Assembly (NCBI GenBank): GCA_036897445.1 | Contig: JAYMTL010000052.1 | Coordinates: 1 to 64,000, forward strand | Reading direction: 5' to 3' | DNA: 64,000 nt | Source: Pelargonium tetragonum | Lineage: Eukaryota; Streptophyta; Magnoliopsida; Geraniales; Geraniaceae | In this document: piece after piece, positions 25,164 through 36,779 of the stretch | How the letters are laid out: the number at the start of each line of letters is the position of its first letter | Numbering within the stretch: the stretch's first letter is position 1 | The notes under the pieces: model-generated | What the model saw: the letters and a program-made list of their open reading frames with translations, nothing else | Databases searched by the model: none | Told to the model about the DNA's origin: nothing | Position numbers and translations under genes: made by a program

Positions 25164-28100
25164 TTTGTCCTAAACTAAAACGCACAAAAAGACCACTAAA
25201 CTGGTGATAAAAGGGAAGCTTAGATATAAAAATTGGCACTATTCGATTGAATATAGGTTGCATTATCTGTTATCTGTAAGTTTTTAGGGGCTTTGATAAG
25301 AACTAATAACTAATTCAAGGGTCAAAATCCTTATTTTAGTTTCATTTTACAAGTGATTTCGGAGTAGTAAGTCAATATAAGAACCTGGAAGCTCTTGTTC
25401 CAAGCATTTTATCTTTTTTACTTAATCTTAATACTGTGGGCTATTCAGTTTAGCTATATCTTAAAAGCTTTCAAAAGGCAGGGGCAGAGGAATTTAGTGA
25501 AGAGTAAGATGAAAGGTAGAGTTTTCGGGAGAGGTAAGGCTCATTTACGATCAATATTTAGGAGTTATTACTTATATTCCTTGAGTTGTATTGTCCTTTA
25601 TTAAAAAAGAGAGGTACTAATCCAAATCAACGTGGATACTTTCTTAAAGCGAGCATGGCCCGTGAGGTTAAGTCCACCCCGTTTTGAATTCTTACTAAAC
25701 TTAGGAGTCTAGACTAAAAGTCTGTGTCATTTGCTTGTTCTATTTGTCCAGTTAATAAAAAGATCCGAGGATCCTAATATATTTCTCTCTTCCTTTATAA
25801 ATCCCCCACGTCAGCTAAGAAAGCTTCTCGTCCTTGATGTAACCTATAATTAAGGGCAGCTACAGTATTTCATTTCAGTAATAAATAGAAAGTTACAGGA
25901 GTTTATTACTTATTCTACTATGTTGACATAAACTATAGGGAAAAATGGGGTTCCTATAACTTTTTAACGCAGTAAATTAGATGTTTGGTCAAATAAAAAG
26001 AAATAGAATGCGATAACATCTAGAAGGAAACGAATGAGAAAATTTTTTTAGATATAGAAACTCGTAAGAAATACTCTTTACGTGGACTCTTTAGCCAAAG
26101 AGCTTTATTCTAAACTCCCTGTTCATTTCATAATTAACTAAAAAACTCCGGGATCAAGGAAAGATATGGCACAGCGGTTTTAGTGTCTTTTCCAGTGTCC
26201 TTAAACGAATTGGACTTAATATAACTAACCTGGGATCCTTTTATCAACTAGGCAAGATGCGATAAAAGAGTAGCTCTCAAAAAGATACACTATAATTTTC
26301 TAATCTTGAGAAGCCCCTCAAATAGAATTAAAAATAAGGATTCTAAAATATTTTACAAAGCTTTAAAAGTTTTACAAACCATAAAGAATTTTGTATTGAT
26401 CCCTGGATTCTCCTATTCATAAAGTAATAAGGGTTGCCTTCTTTATTTTTTTAAGATTCTTCACAAAGTTTCTCAGTTTTTAATTCCATTTTGGAGTAAA
26501 GGGAAAGCCCTCATATTTAGGCTACAGATTGAAATCGGCTTCTTATATACAACTAAACTCGAGTTAGCACAAAGTAAATTAGTTTAGCTATCCAACCCCT
26601 AAAAATATTTGAAAAGAAGCCCTAACTATAGGAAATCCTCTTAACCTTACGAAACCTTTTATATCCCTTAGTCTTTTAGTATTTTACTGCGACCGGTATT
26701 TCAAAAAGCAAGGAAGCTCACTTTATCCTATATCCTCTAGGAATTCAGGTTTTTCCAGTATTAGACCCTTGTGCGCCTGTACTTTGTGTAGTAAAAAGGG
26801 CCAGGGTAACGATACCTAGTAAAAAGTGTCCCTTTATTATTTAGTAGAAAAGTCTACTCTTTTGAATATAAAAATAAAAGAATCTGGGATATGGGGTAAC
26901 CCAAAAGGGTATCCTAATTTTCTATGTTAGATAAAGTTCCTTCTAAGAAACCGGAAGCACTTATTTAAATTTTAGGTGGTATCGCATATAGTAAATTTGC
27001 TTAAATTGTTACTCAATAGTTATAGTATATGCTAGTGTCTATACCCCTTCCCTGCCAAATTCTTGTACAAGGGTTCAAAGTAGACAAGTACATTATGTCT
27101 CGGGGTCCCCATTAGGTTATTATAAAACCGGAATCCCCTTATAATTCTAGAAAGTCGGGAAATAAAGTTAATATAACTTGTATTGTATAAAAGGCTTTGT
27201 TTGGATGAACTCTGCTTAACTAAAGTTATCGGATAATGGTAAAACCCGATACTGTATTTATATACTTTCATTTTCCTATTCTAAATTACTTTTATGCTTT
27301 GTTGGTTCCTATTGGGTTTCTTTAGTTTAACGGGGCTCCTGTTACAAGGAGGCAGAATCTCCGGACATAGACCGCTAGCTTGCTAAATCAATTGAATTTT
27401 CTTTGTTAATTTTTATTTTATAGTCAAAGGCACTTTTTTCCGTAAGCTAAAAAAAAGGGTATTCCACCAGATTTAACAGGTTACTCTTACGCATTTCTAT
27501 TACAAATACAAAAGGCTCCAGATTGCTTGTTACTCTTTTTTCATTACTCTTGATTTATGTAAGTCAGACTAGTACTTACCTACTAAATTCCTTATCAGTC
27601 AGAAACCTCCTAACAAGGAGAGAACACTGCTTTACTGCTGTCTTTTATACTGCGGAAACTCAGAAAAACTCTTTCTTATTCATACTCCCATTTTATAGCT
27701 ACTTAGGAAACTTTAAATAGAGAGAAATAATTAGAGGGTGCTCCCTTGCTCGTAGTAGACGGATTGGTTGTCTTTAGTTTCTTGCTCTTAGTCGTCAAGT
27801 TAGCAAGTTGGTAAGAAGGGCTTAGAGAGCTGTGCCAAAGGCAACTAGTCCTCTTTAAAATCCCCCTTTTAAGTGTAGGAAGAAGCCTTACAACAAGAAA
27901 TCGGGGATTCCCTGTAAAGCCTTATAAAAGAGGCATACGAGTCCATCATATAGAGGCTACCCACAGGAGCACAATACTATACCTTTTGTGAATGATCCTG
28001 AGTGTCAAGCTACGGACTTCGAAAAAGGAAAATGAGCTCAAATTTTCTCGTAATTAGACGTAAGTAGCTTAGTCAGTTTCAGTATTAGTTCTCTCTTTTT

Positions 28101-28458
28101 CTAAGTCTTCTCTTTCTAATTAAATCAGCAGTGTCTCTTGGTCCTTTCTATTAGTTATTATTCGGAACAGGTGAAGGAAAGCCCAAGTTCTGATGTTTTG
28201 CGAGCTTAGTTACTTAGTCAACTCTTCTTTCTATATTAGTATAGATTCTAGCAGTCCTTTCTCGTGAGCATGTAACTTCCTGGGTGAAAAGGCTGGGTAA
28301 AGGAGGAGGAGACTAGCTTATTGAATCAAAGAGGGCATACTTCTAAGTTGATATTAGAATCTCTTAGTTACCGAGTCTTCGCTATATTAGGTCTCTAACT
28401 CGGTAGGAGATGGCTAAAAAGAGGACGCTCTTACTAGGCTGTCAATAATCGGTGTCTA

Positions 28459-28770
28459 TTGGTCTTGTTTTGTAAACCCCTCTTCACTTGGGGTGTAAGA
28501 AAAGTAGTACTATCATCACGGGTCTCTTACGCCTGGAGACTCCAGCTTGCCAGAGAAATCCTACGGCAATCTGCCCTTTTCCGCAGTTTTTGGGGACAAA
28601 AAAACTTGCAATATGGATGGACCCCCGTCGATAGTCAGCCAAACTCAAGGCTTACTAGTTCAGCTCGGAAAGGAAGCTATAAAGGCATTCCCAAGGTCAT
28701 CGAGAGAAGTATGGCCAAGCTCTTGGGAATGGCTATCAAGAGTAAGATAGTCTCTGTTTCTAAAAAGTGA
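28459..28770 (+). CDS. Doubtful 103-codon open frame in the island
   Basis: This is the longest + strand frame of the window. It begins at TTG, not ATG; the first ATGs inside lie in the last 20 codons. The predicted peptide is basic (many R and K) with no membrane segment or motif I recognise. Other + strand frames, including one over 28547-28750, and a minus-strand frame at 28660-28857 are open over parts of the same DNA. This is what a locally higher G+C content produces by chance. Splicing cannot be judged. I consider it more likely non-coding. Confidence 0.12.
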   Translation: MVLFCKPLFTWGVRKVVLSSRVSYAWRLQLAREILRQSALFRSFWGQKNLQYGWTPVDSQPNSRLTSSARKGSYKGIPKVIERSMAKLLGMAIKSKIVSVSKK

Positions 28771-29015
28771 AGTGTGATGATAGTCCCAGTGAAACTGGAG
28801 GGCAAGTAATAGCCGGAGAGTGTCAGCTATTGCAAATAGGTTTTTCTTAGATGACAAAGGAATCTAAGTTTTATCCTAACGTATCAACCGAAAATTAGAC
28901 TTACGAAGAGTAACACCTTCGCATGAGGTTGGTCAAGAATAAAGAGGGTTTGGCAGGAGCTAATAGAATCTTCCGCAAGGTTGTTCTATGTAGGTTCAAC
29001 TCCTACAATCTTCAC

Positions 29016-29137
29016 TCTGTATCTGCTAAAACGTATGAAGTGTATTTATTAAGCTTTTAGGCGGGAAATTCCTGAGTCTGTATCTGCTAAAACGTATGAA
29101 GTGTATTTATTAAGCTTTTAGGCGGGAAATTCCTGAG
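29016..29137 (+). repeat. Perfect 61-bp tandem duplication
   Basis: Copy 1 is 29016-29076 and copy 2 is 29077-29137, with no mismatch between them. Each begins TCTGTATCTGC and ends AAATTCCTGAG. Identity over 61 bp next to heavily eroded DNA indicates a recent event, and the copies are too short to be expected targets of RIP. No open frame uses the unit. Confidence 0.95.
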
Positions 29138-29181
29138 AAAGTGAGAGCAAAAGTTGGGAGGCAAAGGGATTCTGGGCTAAA

Positions 29182-29361
29182 AGCAGCCAATTGCCGGTCA
29201 AACTCCCCCAAAAAGTAGGTAAAAGTACTCAAAAAGGTCCGAAAATAGCCTTGAAAATGAGCAAAAGGGAGGTCAAAAGTGCTGAAATGAGGTATCGAAG
29301 CAGTCAATTACGGGTCAAAAGCATGTAAAAGTACTTAAAAAAGCCTTGAAAACAAGCCAAA
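29182..29361 (+). repeat. Imperfect direct repeat
   Basis: Unit A starts at 29182 and unit B at 29299. Shared blocks in order are AGCAG(C/T)CAATT, GGTCAAA, GTAAAAGTACT(C/T)AAAAA and GCCTTGAAAA. Unit A is about 20 bases longer because of two internal segments missing from B. GTCAAAAGT-type words also occur between them, suggesting a decayed minisatellite or a local duplication. Confidence 0.6.
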
Positions 29362-29981
29362 TCAGTCCTTTTTAGACTCTTTCCTTTGGGTTTGAACCTG
29401 TGTTTTTTCATCATTTTGGCCCATTTTAACCGAATTTTTCTTTTAACAATTTGATTAGAATTTTTAGGTTTTTAAAGAGCCTTACTTTAATATTAAAGAG
29501 TTGCTTTTATCGAATTCAGACTCAAAGGAATAGGGGGGTATTCTAAATTGGATATAGGGTTTACATGAGGAAATGAAATACCCAAAATGTCTTAAAATGG
29601 GGCTTTTCCAGCTATACGCAGCCAACGCATTTTGACTCAAAATATGCACGAATAGTGGGCTTCAAACCCTTGAACTTTCACCAAAAAGCCTTCCATTTCT
29701 TTTTTGGGAATTTGCTAAGAAAGAGTTACTTAGAGGAAACCTTTCTTATTGTGCACAATTCTTGCATTAATCGAATTGAATGTGGTTGTAATAGGGGAAT
29801 TAAAGCCCCGGGGAAGATTCAAACTCCTTTGAAGCCCTCTCTTTATTAACGGAAACTTTGTAGGTCTACTTTCATTAATGAGTTTAGGAATTCTTACTAT
29901 GTATCCGGAGGTTGAATTAGTAGTTATTCCTAACAACTTTAATGAATACACTAGCTTGAATTAATACACCTAGAAAGCATT

Positions 29982-30223
29982 CCTTCTTTGGCAAGCTACA
30001 CTTCCTTGGCAGGCATTCCATTAGCAGTTGATGGTTCGCTTTCGACAAGTCAATGCCTCGTTACAGTTGAAGACAGCTTGCTTAGGAATAAGTAATAAGG
30101 ATTCCTACGGTCAATATATTACATATTAACCTAATTGAAGAAGATGGACAGCTTCCAAAGGGAGGGTTCCTAGCTTTCCTTTAGCAGTTGATGGCTAGGA
30201 ATTGATAAACCTTCTTTGGCAAG
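29982..30223 (+). repeat. Two interleaved 14-bp repeats
   Basis: CCTTCTTTGGCAAG occurs at 29982-29995 and 30210-30223, and TTAGCAGTTGATGG at 30021-30034 and 30181-30194. Their order is reversed between the two clusters, so this is not a plain tandem. It suggests a partial duplication with rearrangement inside the island. Confidence 0.65.
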
Positions 30224-30700
30224 TTTGTTAAATATACATATTTACTTTACATATGTTGCAGGTTAAAGTCCCGAGAAACTTTCGATTTTCTATTTGTAAG
30301 GGTGAAATTTGAAAAGCAAAACTATTACCCGCCAAGCTCCTAATAAAAACCAAGTTAAAAGAGGTTGTTCACCTCAGGTAACTTTACCTACCAAAAAGTG
30401 AACTATCCAGCATATGACCCAAATCTTTACTCTTTTATTCAGCACACACCCTTTCTTACTTATCAACTTGACTTTTCCTTCTTTAATAGCCAGCTTTAGA
30501 CAAATTCCAAATAAATACAAGGTAACGCGAATGAGAAGACTCCGGACCTTTACTCCTTACCTACCTTAACTTGGATTTCTTAGCCTTTACATAATAAAAA
30601 TATCTGGGGTTCTCATTATACAGAGTAAGGGAATACATAAGTTCAAGCCCTATACCAAATTCTAAAAAAGGATTTCCAAGAAACTTGCCTGTACCCAACC

Positions 30701-31439
30701 AGAATTCTCGTCGTTTTAACTAGAACTTAGAGGAATTACTTCCTTTTCTAATTCTGATTCTGATAGAAGTCCCCTTTCTGGACTAGATATTGACTAGGAG
30801 TAATCGAGACATTTAGAGACAAACCTCTTTTTTAGACTTTACCTTGAATATTCTTCTGTTTAGTAAAAACTTTTTTTTTTTGGAAAACGCGCTAATAAGT
30901 AAGAAATCTATAACTTCAAGCTCCTTCGTAATACTGCTTAATAAGATTTACCTAGAAAGTCAAGATCTAGTACTAAACTCTTCACTTCAAAAGAACTCTC
31001 GTTTAGCTCATACACTCATTTGTCTTTACCCGAAACACTTTATCTTAGCTTTAGCTAGACCCGCGAACTCTGTATCCCGGCAGCTTCCTATTAGAGGTCC
31101 TGCCTGGTCTTGATTGTACTTACTCCTCTTACCTTGAATTCTTAGAACCTATCAAGCAGCAATATACTTTAAGCAGACTTACTCACTTACTTAACTTGTA
31201 AAATTATGAGAATACTAAAACGGAACCTCTTTGACTTGCTTCAACAAAAAAGAAAATAGAGTAGAATCCCCCCGATGCGGGCATTGTATTACACCGCAAC
31301 CCCTTACTTGTGGGTAATTTCCAGAACCTGTCCTAATTGTTAGGGTTTACTACATAAGCTTCCCCCGGCCTTATTTATCTTACTAACTTCGGGAAGGGTA
31401 CAGCCCTACGGCAACCCCTAAATACCTGGTATTTCGTTA
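30701..31439. other. Transition zone, no gene
   Basis: RIP-like bias returns: 3 CA+TG against 7 AC+GT in 30781-30840. An open frame of 89 codons at 30844-31113 starts with TTG and has no recognised motif, so I do not call it a gene. A GC-richer patch lies at 31260-31440, including a run of six C at 31269-31274. The second copy of the dispersed repeat lies at 31119-31181. Confidence 0.45.
31119..31181. repeat. Diverged dispersed repeat, copy 2
   Basis: Partner of 17104-17167, in the same orientation. The 24-bp core (31137-31160) has two transition differences from copy 1. CTTACTCC (31119-31126) precedes it with about 10 extra bases, and AGCAGACTTA (31172-31181) follows it. The pair brackets about 14 kb that contains part of the island. 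It is too short to call a terminal repeat of one element. Confidence 0.55.
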
Positions 31440-32260
31440 CTAGTTGTCTGGATCTTTAGAATACTTCTAGCTTTAGTCTTACTCTCTTATGCAGCGTACC
31501 TGTCTTATACTTATAGAGACTCCTCTAAATGGGGCTCACAGGTTCTCTTGTTGCTGGTTGTTCTTGTACCTATTAGTACTTTAGGTTATCTTTTTAGTTG
31601 TTTTATTCTATAGTAGAGGAGTTATAGTACTTGTTGTTAAAGTTAAAGGATAATACCTCTTAATATCTCGTATTTAGTTTTTTAGCATAGAGATTTTTGC
31701 CTTATAAGTATAGTAACCATACCTTACCCGGACTTATATGCCTTGTAGCCTAACTCTTACTCTTGTTTTTTTAAGACTGTATTACTATTTATTGTTAGCT
31801 ATACCTGCACCTGTTTTATGATAGGAGCCCTACTCCTCTCTTAAGGTTCCTTGTATTTGATTTAGGAGTTAGACATACTTTGTTATTAGTTACTTCTTTA
31901 TTAGGTAATCGGTATTCAACTATAGGCGTATAGGAATAGATAGCGTATAGCAGAGGGTCCCATTAAGAGTATACATCCACACCTTCTTTCTTAGGAGATA
32001 TGCTTTTCTTATCTTATAAGCCATACTTGTCCTATAACCTAGATTTTTCTAGGGGTGTGGAACTCTTTGTTCTTGTAGCTGGAAGTTGTTGTATTTTTGT
32101 AGCCACTGTGTTACTCTTTATATTGTATAGTTCTAGTAGTTCTATTGGAGATTAGTTCCTAATGGGTTTTCTAGTTATAGGGTTTCTATTCCGGTTATAG
32201 TCCTCTTATTCCAAAAATGACAGGATTGCTTAGATTTTATAAGGGTTTTGCTTACTCTTT
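31440..32260. repeat. Strongest RIP-like segment; eroded repeat relic
   Basis: Hand counts give 11 TA to 4 AT with 2 CA+TG against 8 AC+GT in 31561-31620, and 10 to 5 with 3 against 9 in 31861-31920. These values lie far on the RIP side of the usual cut-offs. The + strand is T-rich, and the minus strand has a lysine-, arginine- and tyrosine-rich coding look, as expected for a mutated transposon protein gene. The element family cannot be named, and no terminal repeats were found. Confidence 0.5.
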
Positions 32261-33927
32261 TTTTTGTTGCTATATAAGATATATATAAGAGAATTTTTCA
32301 AAAAATCTTCCTCTTCACTCCTCTCAGAGAGAAAATCTTAGGGTATTCTATAATCTAAAAGGGCAAGCGGTCGTATCGTAAAGGAAAAGCTATGGCAATT
32401 TAAAACAAATAATGACTCCGTTGTACAGGATTTCTAGGCACAGCTAAGAAACCCTCAGCCCTTAAAAGAATTGGACCCTCAAGGAAAGATTGACTTTGTT
32501 AGGTACTTCTTTTTTGAAGTACCCTATAGGGTATTTTGAGTTGGTTAATCTAGTTTATTTATTATAATGAAATTAGGCCCGCTGTATCTCTAGTTTTTTT
32601 AAAGACTTTGACCCCTCTTAATACTTAGTTTTAGCTCTCAAAAATTAGGATCTCCAGAGTTTGGGAAATTCTTATTTGAAAATCCGTTAAGCGAGAGTCT
32701 TATGTGCTCAATTCAAAAAGAGTTTAATTAGTTGTACGCGTTTATTTTAACAAGAGGAAGTTAGTTTCTTTAGAAACTTTCATGGATTGAAAGACTTTTT
32801 ATTAAGTTAAAACTATTGAGAATCTGCTATAGACGAAAGGGCCGGGGGAAAAATCACATAGAATAAAAATTATCTGTTATTCGAAAAAAGGAAGTTACTA
32901 AGCGAAATAGTTGAAAGGTTTCTCTACTAGTTGCCTGCTTTTCAAGTCAAAACGGGTTTCTTCAGGAATTACGTGAGTTCGAATTGAGTAAAGTGTTAGG
33001 GTGTCTGTAGTGGACTCAAAGAACTGAAGGATTTTCGTATAAAGTAGTTAGGGAATATAGGTAAAGAACTCGTAACAAATCTGCAGGAAATCCTTAATTA
33101 GTAAGGAAATCTGAGCTATAAAAATTCTTATATAACAAGTTTTTAATTACCTCTCATTATAATTATAAATTTATAAAGTATGTGGGCTTACTAAATTACA
33201 CCTAACTCGGGGTCTAGGAGTACTCTTTTATAAATCTTACTTAAAGAATGAAATTTTAATGCTTTTTTACAAAAAGAGACAACAAGGGCCCTGAGTTTAG
33301 TAAATATAGATTAGAGGATCCCTGAGTTAAGATGTGATTAGAATAACCGGAATATAATACAGCACCAAAGATTTTTAAAAATAGCGCACCCTTCTAGACC
33401 TAGGGTATCTATCTTATTATAAATAGAAAGTAGGTCATAGTTGATTTTCAAATGCTACTTCTAAGGGTTGGAAGTAAAGAAAGTCTAATTACAGCAACAG
33501 AGAAGAGTAAGAATTAGTACAAGTTTCCTTTTTAATTTAAGTTATCCCTTCAATTAGAACCTTTAAATACATTAGAGTCCCCTTTTACTATGGCTCGCGA
33601 GGACACCCAGCTAAAGCACGGCTAGTCTACATTATATGAATAAGATTGGCTTCATTAAATCAACACGTTTAGTATATCTTCCTTCAGAGTAGTACTTGAA
33701 AAGCCTCGAGGAAAGTATGATGTTAATATCTATTTGATAGAAAAGGGGGGCAGATAAAAAAGGGAAACCCGTAGGTAAGGATAACACAAGGGAGGTAGAT
33801 TATTCTAAGGTCCTATATGAATATGAAAACCCAAAATCTGTTGTACCACGACGGGTCCGGCCAGTTTTCCGTTTAAAAAGAGTTTTTATCGTATTTTGTG
33901 GAATATAATGATTAGATAAAATAAAGG

Positions 33928-33963
33928 AAAGGGCTTGTAACTGGTTCAGAAAGCCCCTTTTTT
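33928..33963 (+). terminator. Terminator-like hairpin with T-run, orphan
   Basis: AAAGGGCTT (33928-33936) pairs with AAGCCC(C)TTT (33951-33960), leaving one bulged C, around a 14-nt loop. A run of six T spans 33958-33963. The shape is that of an intrinsic terminator, but no gene lies upstream and the inferred host is eukaryotic, so a terminator role is doubtful. Confidence 0.25.
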
Positions 33964-36151
33964 ATATAAATGGCGTTTTCTTTATTATACAACAAAAATG
34001 AGTTAGTACCATAAAGTCAGAACCTTCTTAAAGAGATTCTCTTAATTAAGCTATTCCTTAAGAATACTGATGAGGAACATTAAATAACACAAAAACTAAG
34101 GAATAGGAAACCCTTTGCGTGGCATACTATATCATTAAAAATCTATAGAATAGGCCAGAATAAGGGGTCCTTCGAGGCAAAATCTGGGCTAATCCCAAAC
34201 TCCTGGTAAGCGCTAAGATTGAAAAGTTAGAAAGCAAATAATTCAAACAAATTTATTATGAACACATTGGCAGGGGCTCAAGCAGCCTTGGGGACTATAA
34301 AAAAGGTAATACCTTACAGCATAGAAAAGTATCCCGGAAATGAATTCCCTGCTTGGATAAAGACTCTTAACTTTCAGCATTTATTTCGATATAAAAAAGC
34401 AAGAACCGGGCCCCAAAAGGCAGAAGAAGAAAGGGGCCAACCCTAACACAGGGGTCTCTAGTGGCTGCTTGGAAAAGATAAAGTTAATTGGGTTTTCTAC
34501 TAGGCCTGCTTTTCGCTGAAGAAAGAAAATCAAAGGGTTTTGGTTAGACGTACATGACCTCGCGTCTCATTTCTAAATATAAATAAGGGAGGGTTGGTTT
34601 GACTTCTTTATTACACCATGTAAAAGATTAAGCTATTTCGAAACCAAGTTCTCTTACGAGTATTCTAGTGACTTACTTTGTGCTCCCGAATAATCATCCT
34701 CGAAAAGACTTATAACCAGTCCCAGAAACAAGGGAAAATCCAAGTTCTAGTAACTCGTTAGGTATTTCCTTAGTAAAAAAAAGAGAGACTCCTAATTCTT
34801 AATATTTTATAAAGTTACTTAGGGTTTTAAAGTATAGGGCAGTAAAAGCTTTCTAAAGGAAATTCTTTGTTATATCTTTTTTCAAAGAAATCGTAAACGC
34901 TTAAGTTCTTTTCTTAGTAGAATAGGCCTGAACTGAATAAAATTTTATATGAGCAAGTATACCACTAGGAAAGATTTTTTATCTTGTTTACACGAAGCCT
35001 TAAGATTCGGGAATTTCTCTATTGAGAATAACGGAGTCCTCTTATAACATCATAAGAAATTGCGGCTAGGAAGAGCTGGAAAAACCCAAACTAATTTCAC
35101 TTTGAAATTCTTTCTAAAAAAAGAGTACGCCTGGGAAGTTGCTCCCTCTTGTACTTAGTTCATTTTCTTGACAGGAACAAAGTTCGGGTCTGAGGGGAAT
35201 TCCAGCCAATAGGTTAACTTTATAGCCTAAGAGATTTTACCATAGAAAATCAGAAAATCCCTGCCTCTTGACTCAATATTTTGCATATAATATATTACGA
35301 ATGAAATAGCCTTATATAAGCCAAAAAGGCACTTTGCCGGCATTAGAATGATTAAAAACTTTTTGTTGAAATAAATCAAGTAGAACTCGTAAACTCTAAA
35401 AAATCCTTAATAATAACATAACTAGTACACAATTCATAAGCGCCCCTCACGCTGGGCCGGGGTATTTAATTTAATAAAGGGGTATCCATTCTTTCGCCTC
35501 GAAGGTTTCAAACAAAAGAAAGGGGGTTACCGGCCGATATCTAAATGAATTCAGAGAGCGAGCATTCTGCTTTATAAAACTTTATAATAAGGCAATCCTT
35601 TTTTTTTTATTAAGCCTACTAGAGCTAAACCATTTTTTGCAAGGAAAGCTACTACTTAATGAGCATTCCCGTTAAAAAGGGAGTCAATCTATAGAGAAGA
35701 GGTCCTAACTAAATCAAAAATCTCTATCCCTACCCAAGCAAGGCCCTTATAGAAAAATAGAATAATGAAACAATTCTAATCTTGTGCAATCTACCAGATA
35801 AAGCCATCCGGGAAAAGCGGGACTTCTCTGAACTTGCGAACAAAGATATATAAACAGACTCTAAAGGCCCATAGGGAAGACTCAATAGGTATGCATCCAG
35901 GTCTGAGCACTTTCCCCTTTTATTATAGGATACGCGTCGTAAGGATCCCTTTTTGTAGTACTAAATCTAACTTTTCAGTAAAGTATATAACGCTTACTTT
36001 ATATTATAAGGGGTATCCCTAAATTTACACAAGAACGAAGCTTTAGTGTTAGCTTAGAGCCCTCTTACTAAAAAAATCTTTAGTTAAAATTAATAATAGG
36101 AAATAGGAATTTTGCTTTGAGGAATAACATTTATCCAAAAAATCTGTTTAG

Positions 36152-36185
36152 TCAAATCTAAAGAGTATTCAAATCTAAAGAGTAT
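36152..36185 (+). repeat. 17-bp perfect tandem duplication
   Basis: TCAAATCTAAAGAGTAT occurs twice without a gap (36152-36168 and 36169-36185) and without mismatch. This is a slippage-type duplication, recent relative to the surrounding erosion. Confidence 0.85.
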
Positions 36186-36779
36186 CAAGGTAGCCCCTTT
36201 TTAAGGGCGCCTAATCAAGGCATCTCCATGACAGGAAAACCAGTACGCGGGGGTGTTTCTCGTAAGCTTAACTCGAAAACTACTAACCTAAAAGGGAGGT
36301 TGCCTAGTTTTATTCTATCACATAAAGGAGCCCCTACTTAATTTAGAGCAAAAAAAGCCAAGAGAGCTTTCTTTAAATTACTAGATATCTGACAGTTCCC
36401 TAGACTAAGAGGGTAGGTAAGTTTAATACCCCAATCGTAGTGGGATACAAAAAATCCACAAGGAACCTGTATATAGGTTTATACTGGGGTAAAGAGGGGA
36501 AAAACTTGACATATACTAAAATTTGAATTGTGAAGCGGGGACACTGCTCCTAGTGGATTGTTCGGACTTGTAGAAAAGCCCCAAGCTTTAGCGAAAAGTT
36601 TCTTTTTTTAATACTTCCTGATATAGTACTACAAACGAGAAATTATCTCGCCAAGCGAACAAAGACTTAAAATCAGGGGGACCTTGTAGCTAACGAAGAG
36701 ATTTTGTGCTGACCTAGGTATGATCAATCCTTGGAAAGCAGCTTTCCTGTAATAATACAGGATTTTCTATTTATTTTAT

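Larger units (their letters stand above)
17168..27780. other. Gene-free AT-rich DNA with dispersed mini-dyads
   Basis: No gene is recognised in 10.6 kb. The longest frames are 60-79 codons and carry no motif. The stretch contains many G-run/C-run dyads (for example GGATCC at 19774, 20400, 25769 and 26233, and GGGGTCCCC near 27107), several perfect hairpins and short tandem duplications listed separately. Dinucleotide counts vary: 21241-21360 shows no RIP-like bias, whereas neighbouring parts do. Confidence 0.5.
27781..30700. other. Compositionally distinct island
   Basis: Here the TpA excess and the CpA/TpG deficit disappear. In 28141-28200 I count 3 TA to 4 AT and 6 CA+TG to 6 AC+GT; in 27961-28020, 10 to 9. 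G+C is higher, especially at 28500-28830. The mini-dyads are sparse: about 2 GG-N2-4-CC against 2 CC-N2-4-GG in 29040-30240. Inside are a 61-bp tandem duplication, imperfect direct repeats and overlapping open frames. It may be unique host sequence that escaped mutation, a later insertion, or organelle-derived DNA. No gene product is recognised. Confidence 0.5.
32261..36779. other. Gene-free AT-rich DNA
   Basis: No supportable gene in 4.5 kb. One ATG-initiated frame of 62 codons (34258-34446) lies in a slightly GC-richer patch around 34260-34460. It has no recognised motif and is within chance length. Mini-dyads include GGATCC at 33317 and 35942, GGGCCC at 33289 and 34409, and GGAGTCC near 35034. 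Confidence 0.45.

Noticed and set aside
30844-31113. 89-codon + strand frame
   Set aside because: It starts at TTG, has no motif and lies in biased DNA. Frames of this length are expected by chance.
34258-34446. 62-codon ATG frame
   Set aside because: Short, unrecognised, and within the chance range for 64 kb in six frames.
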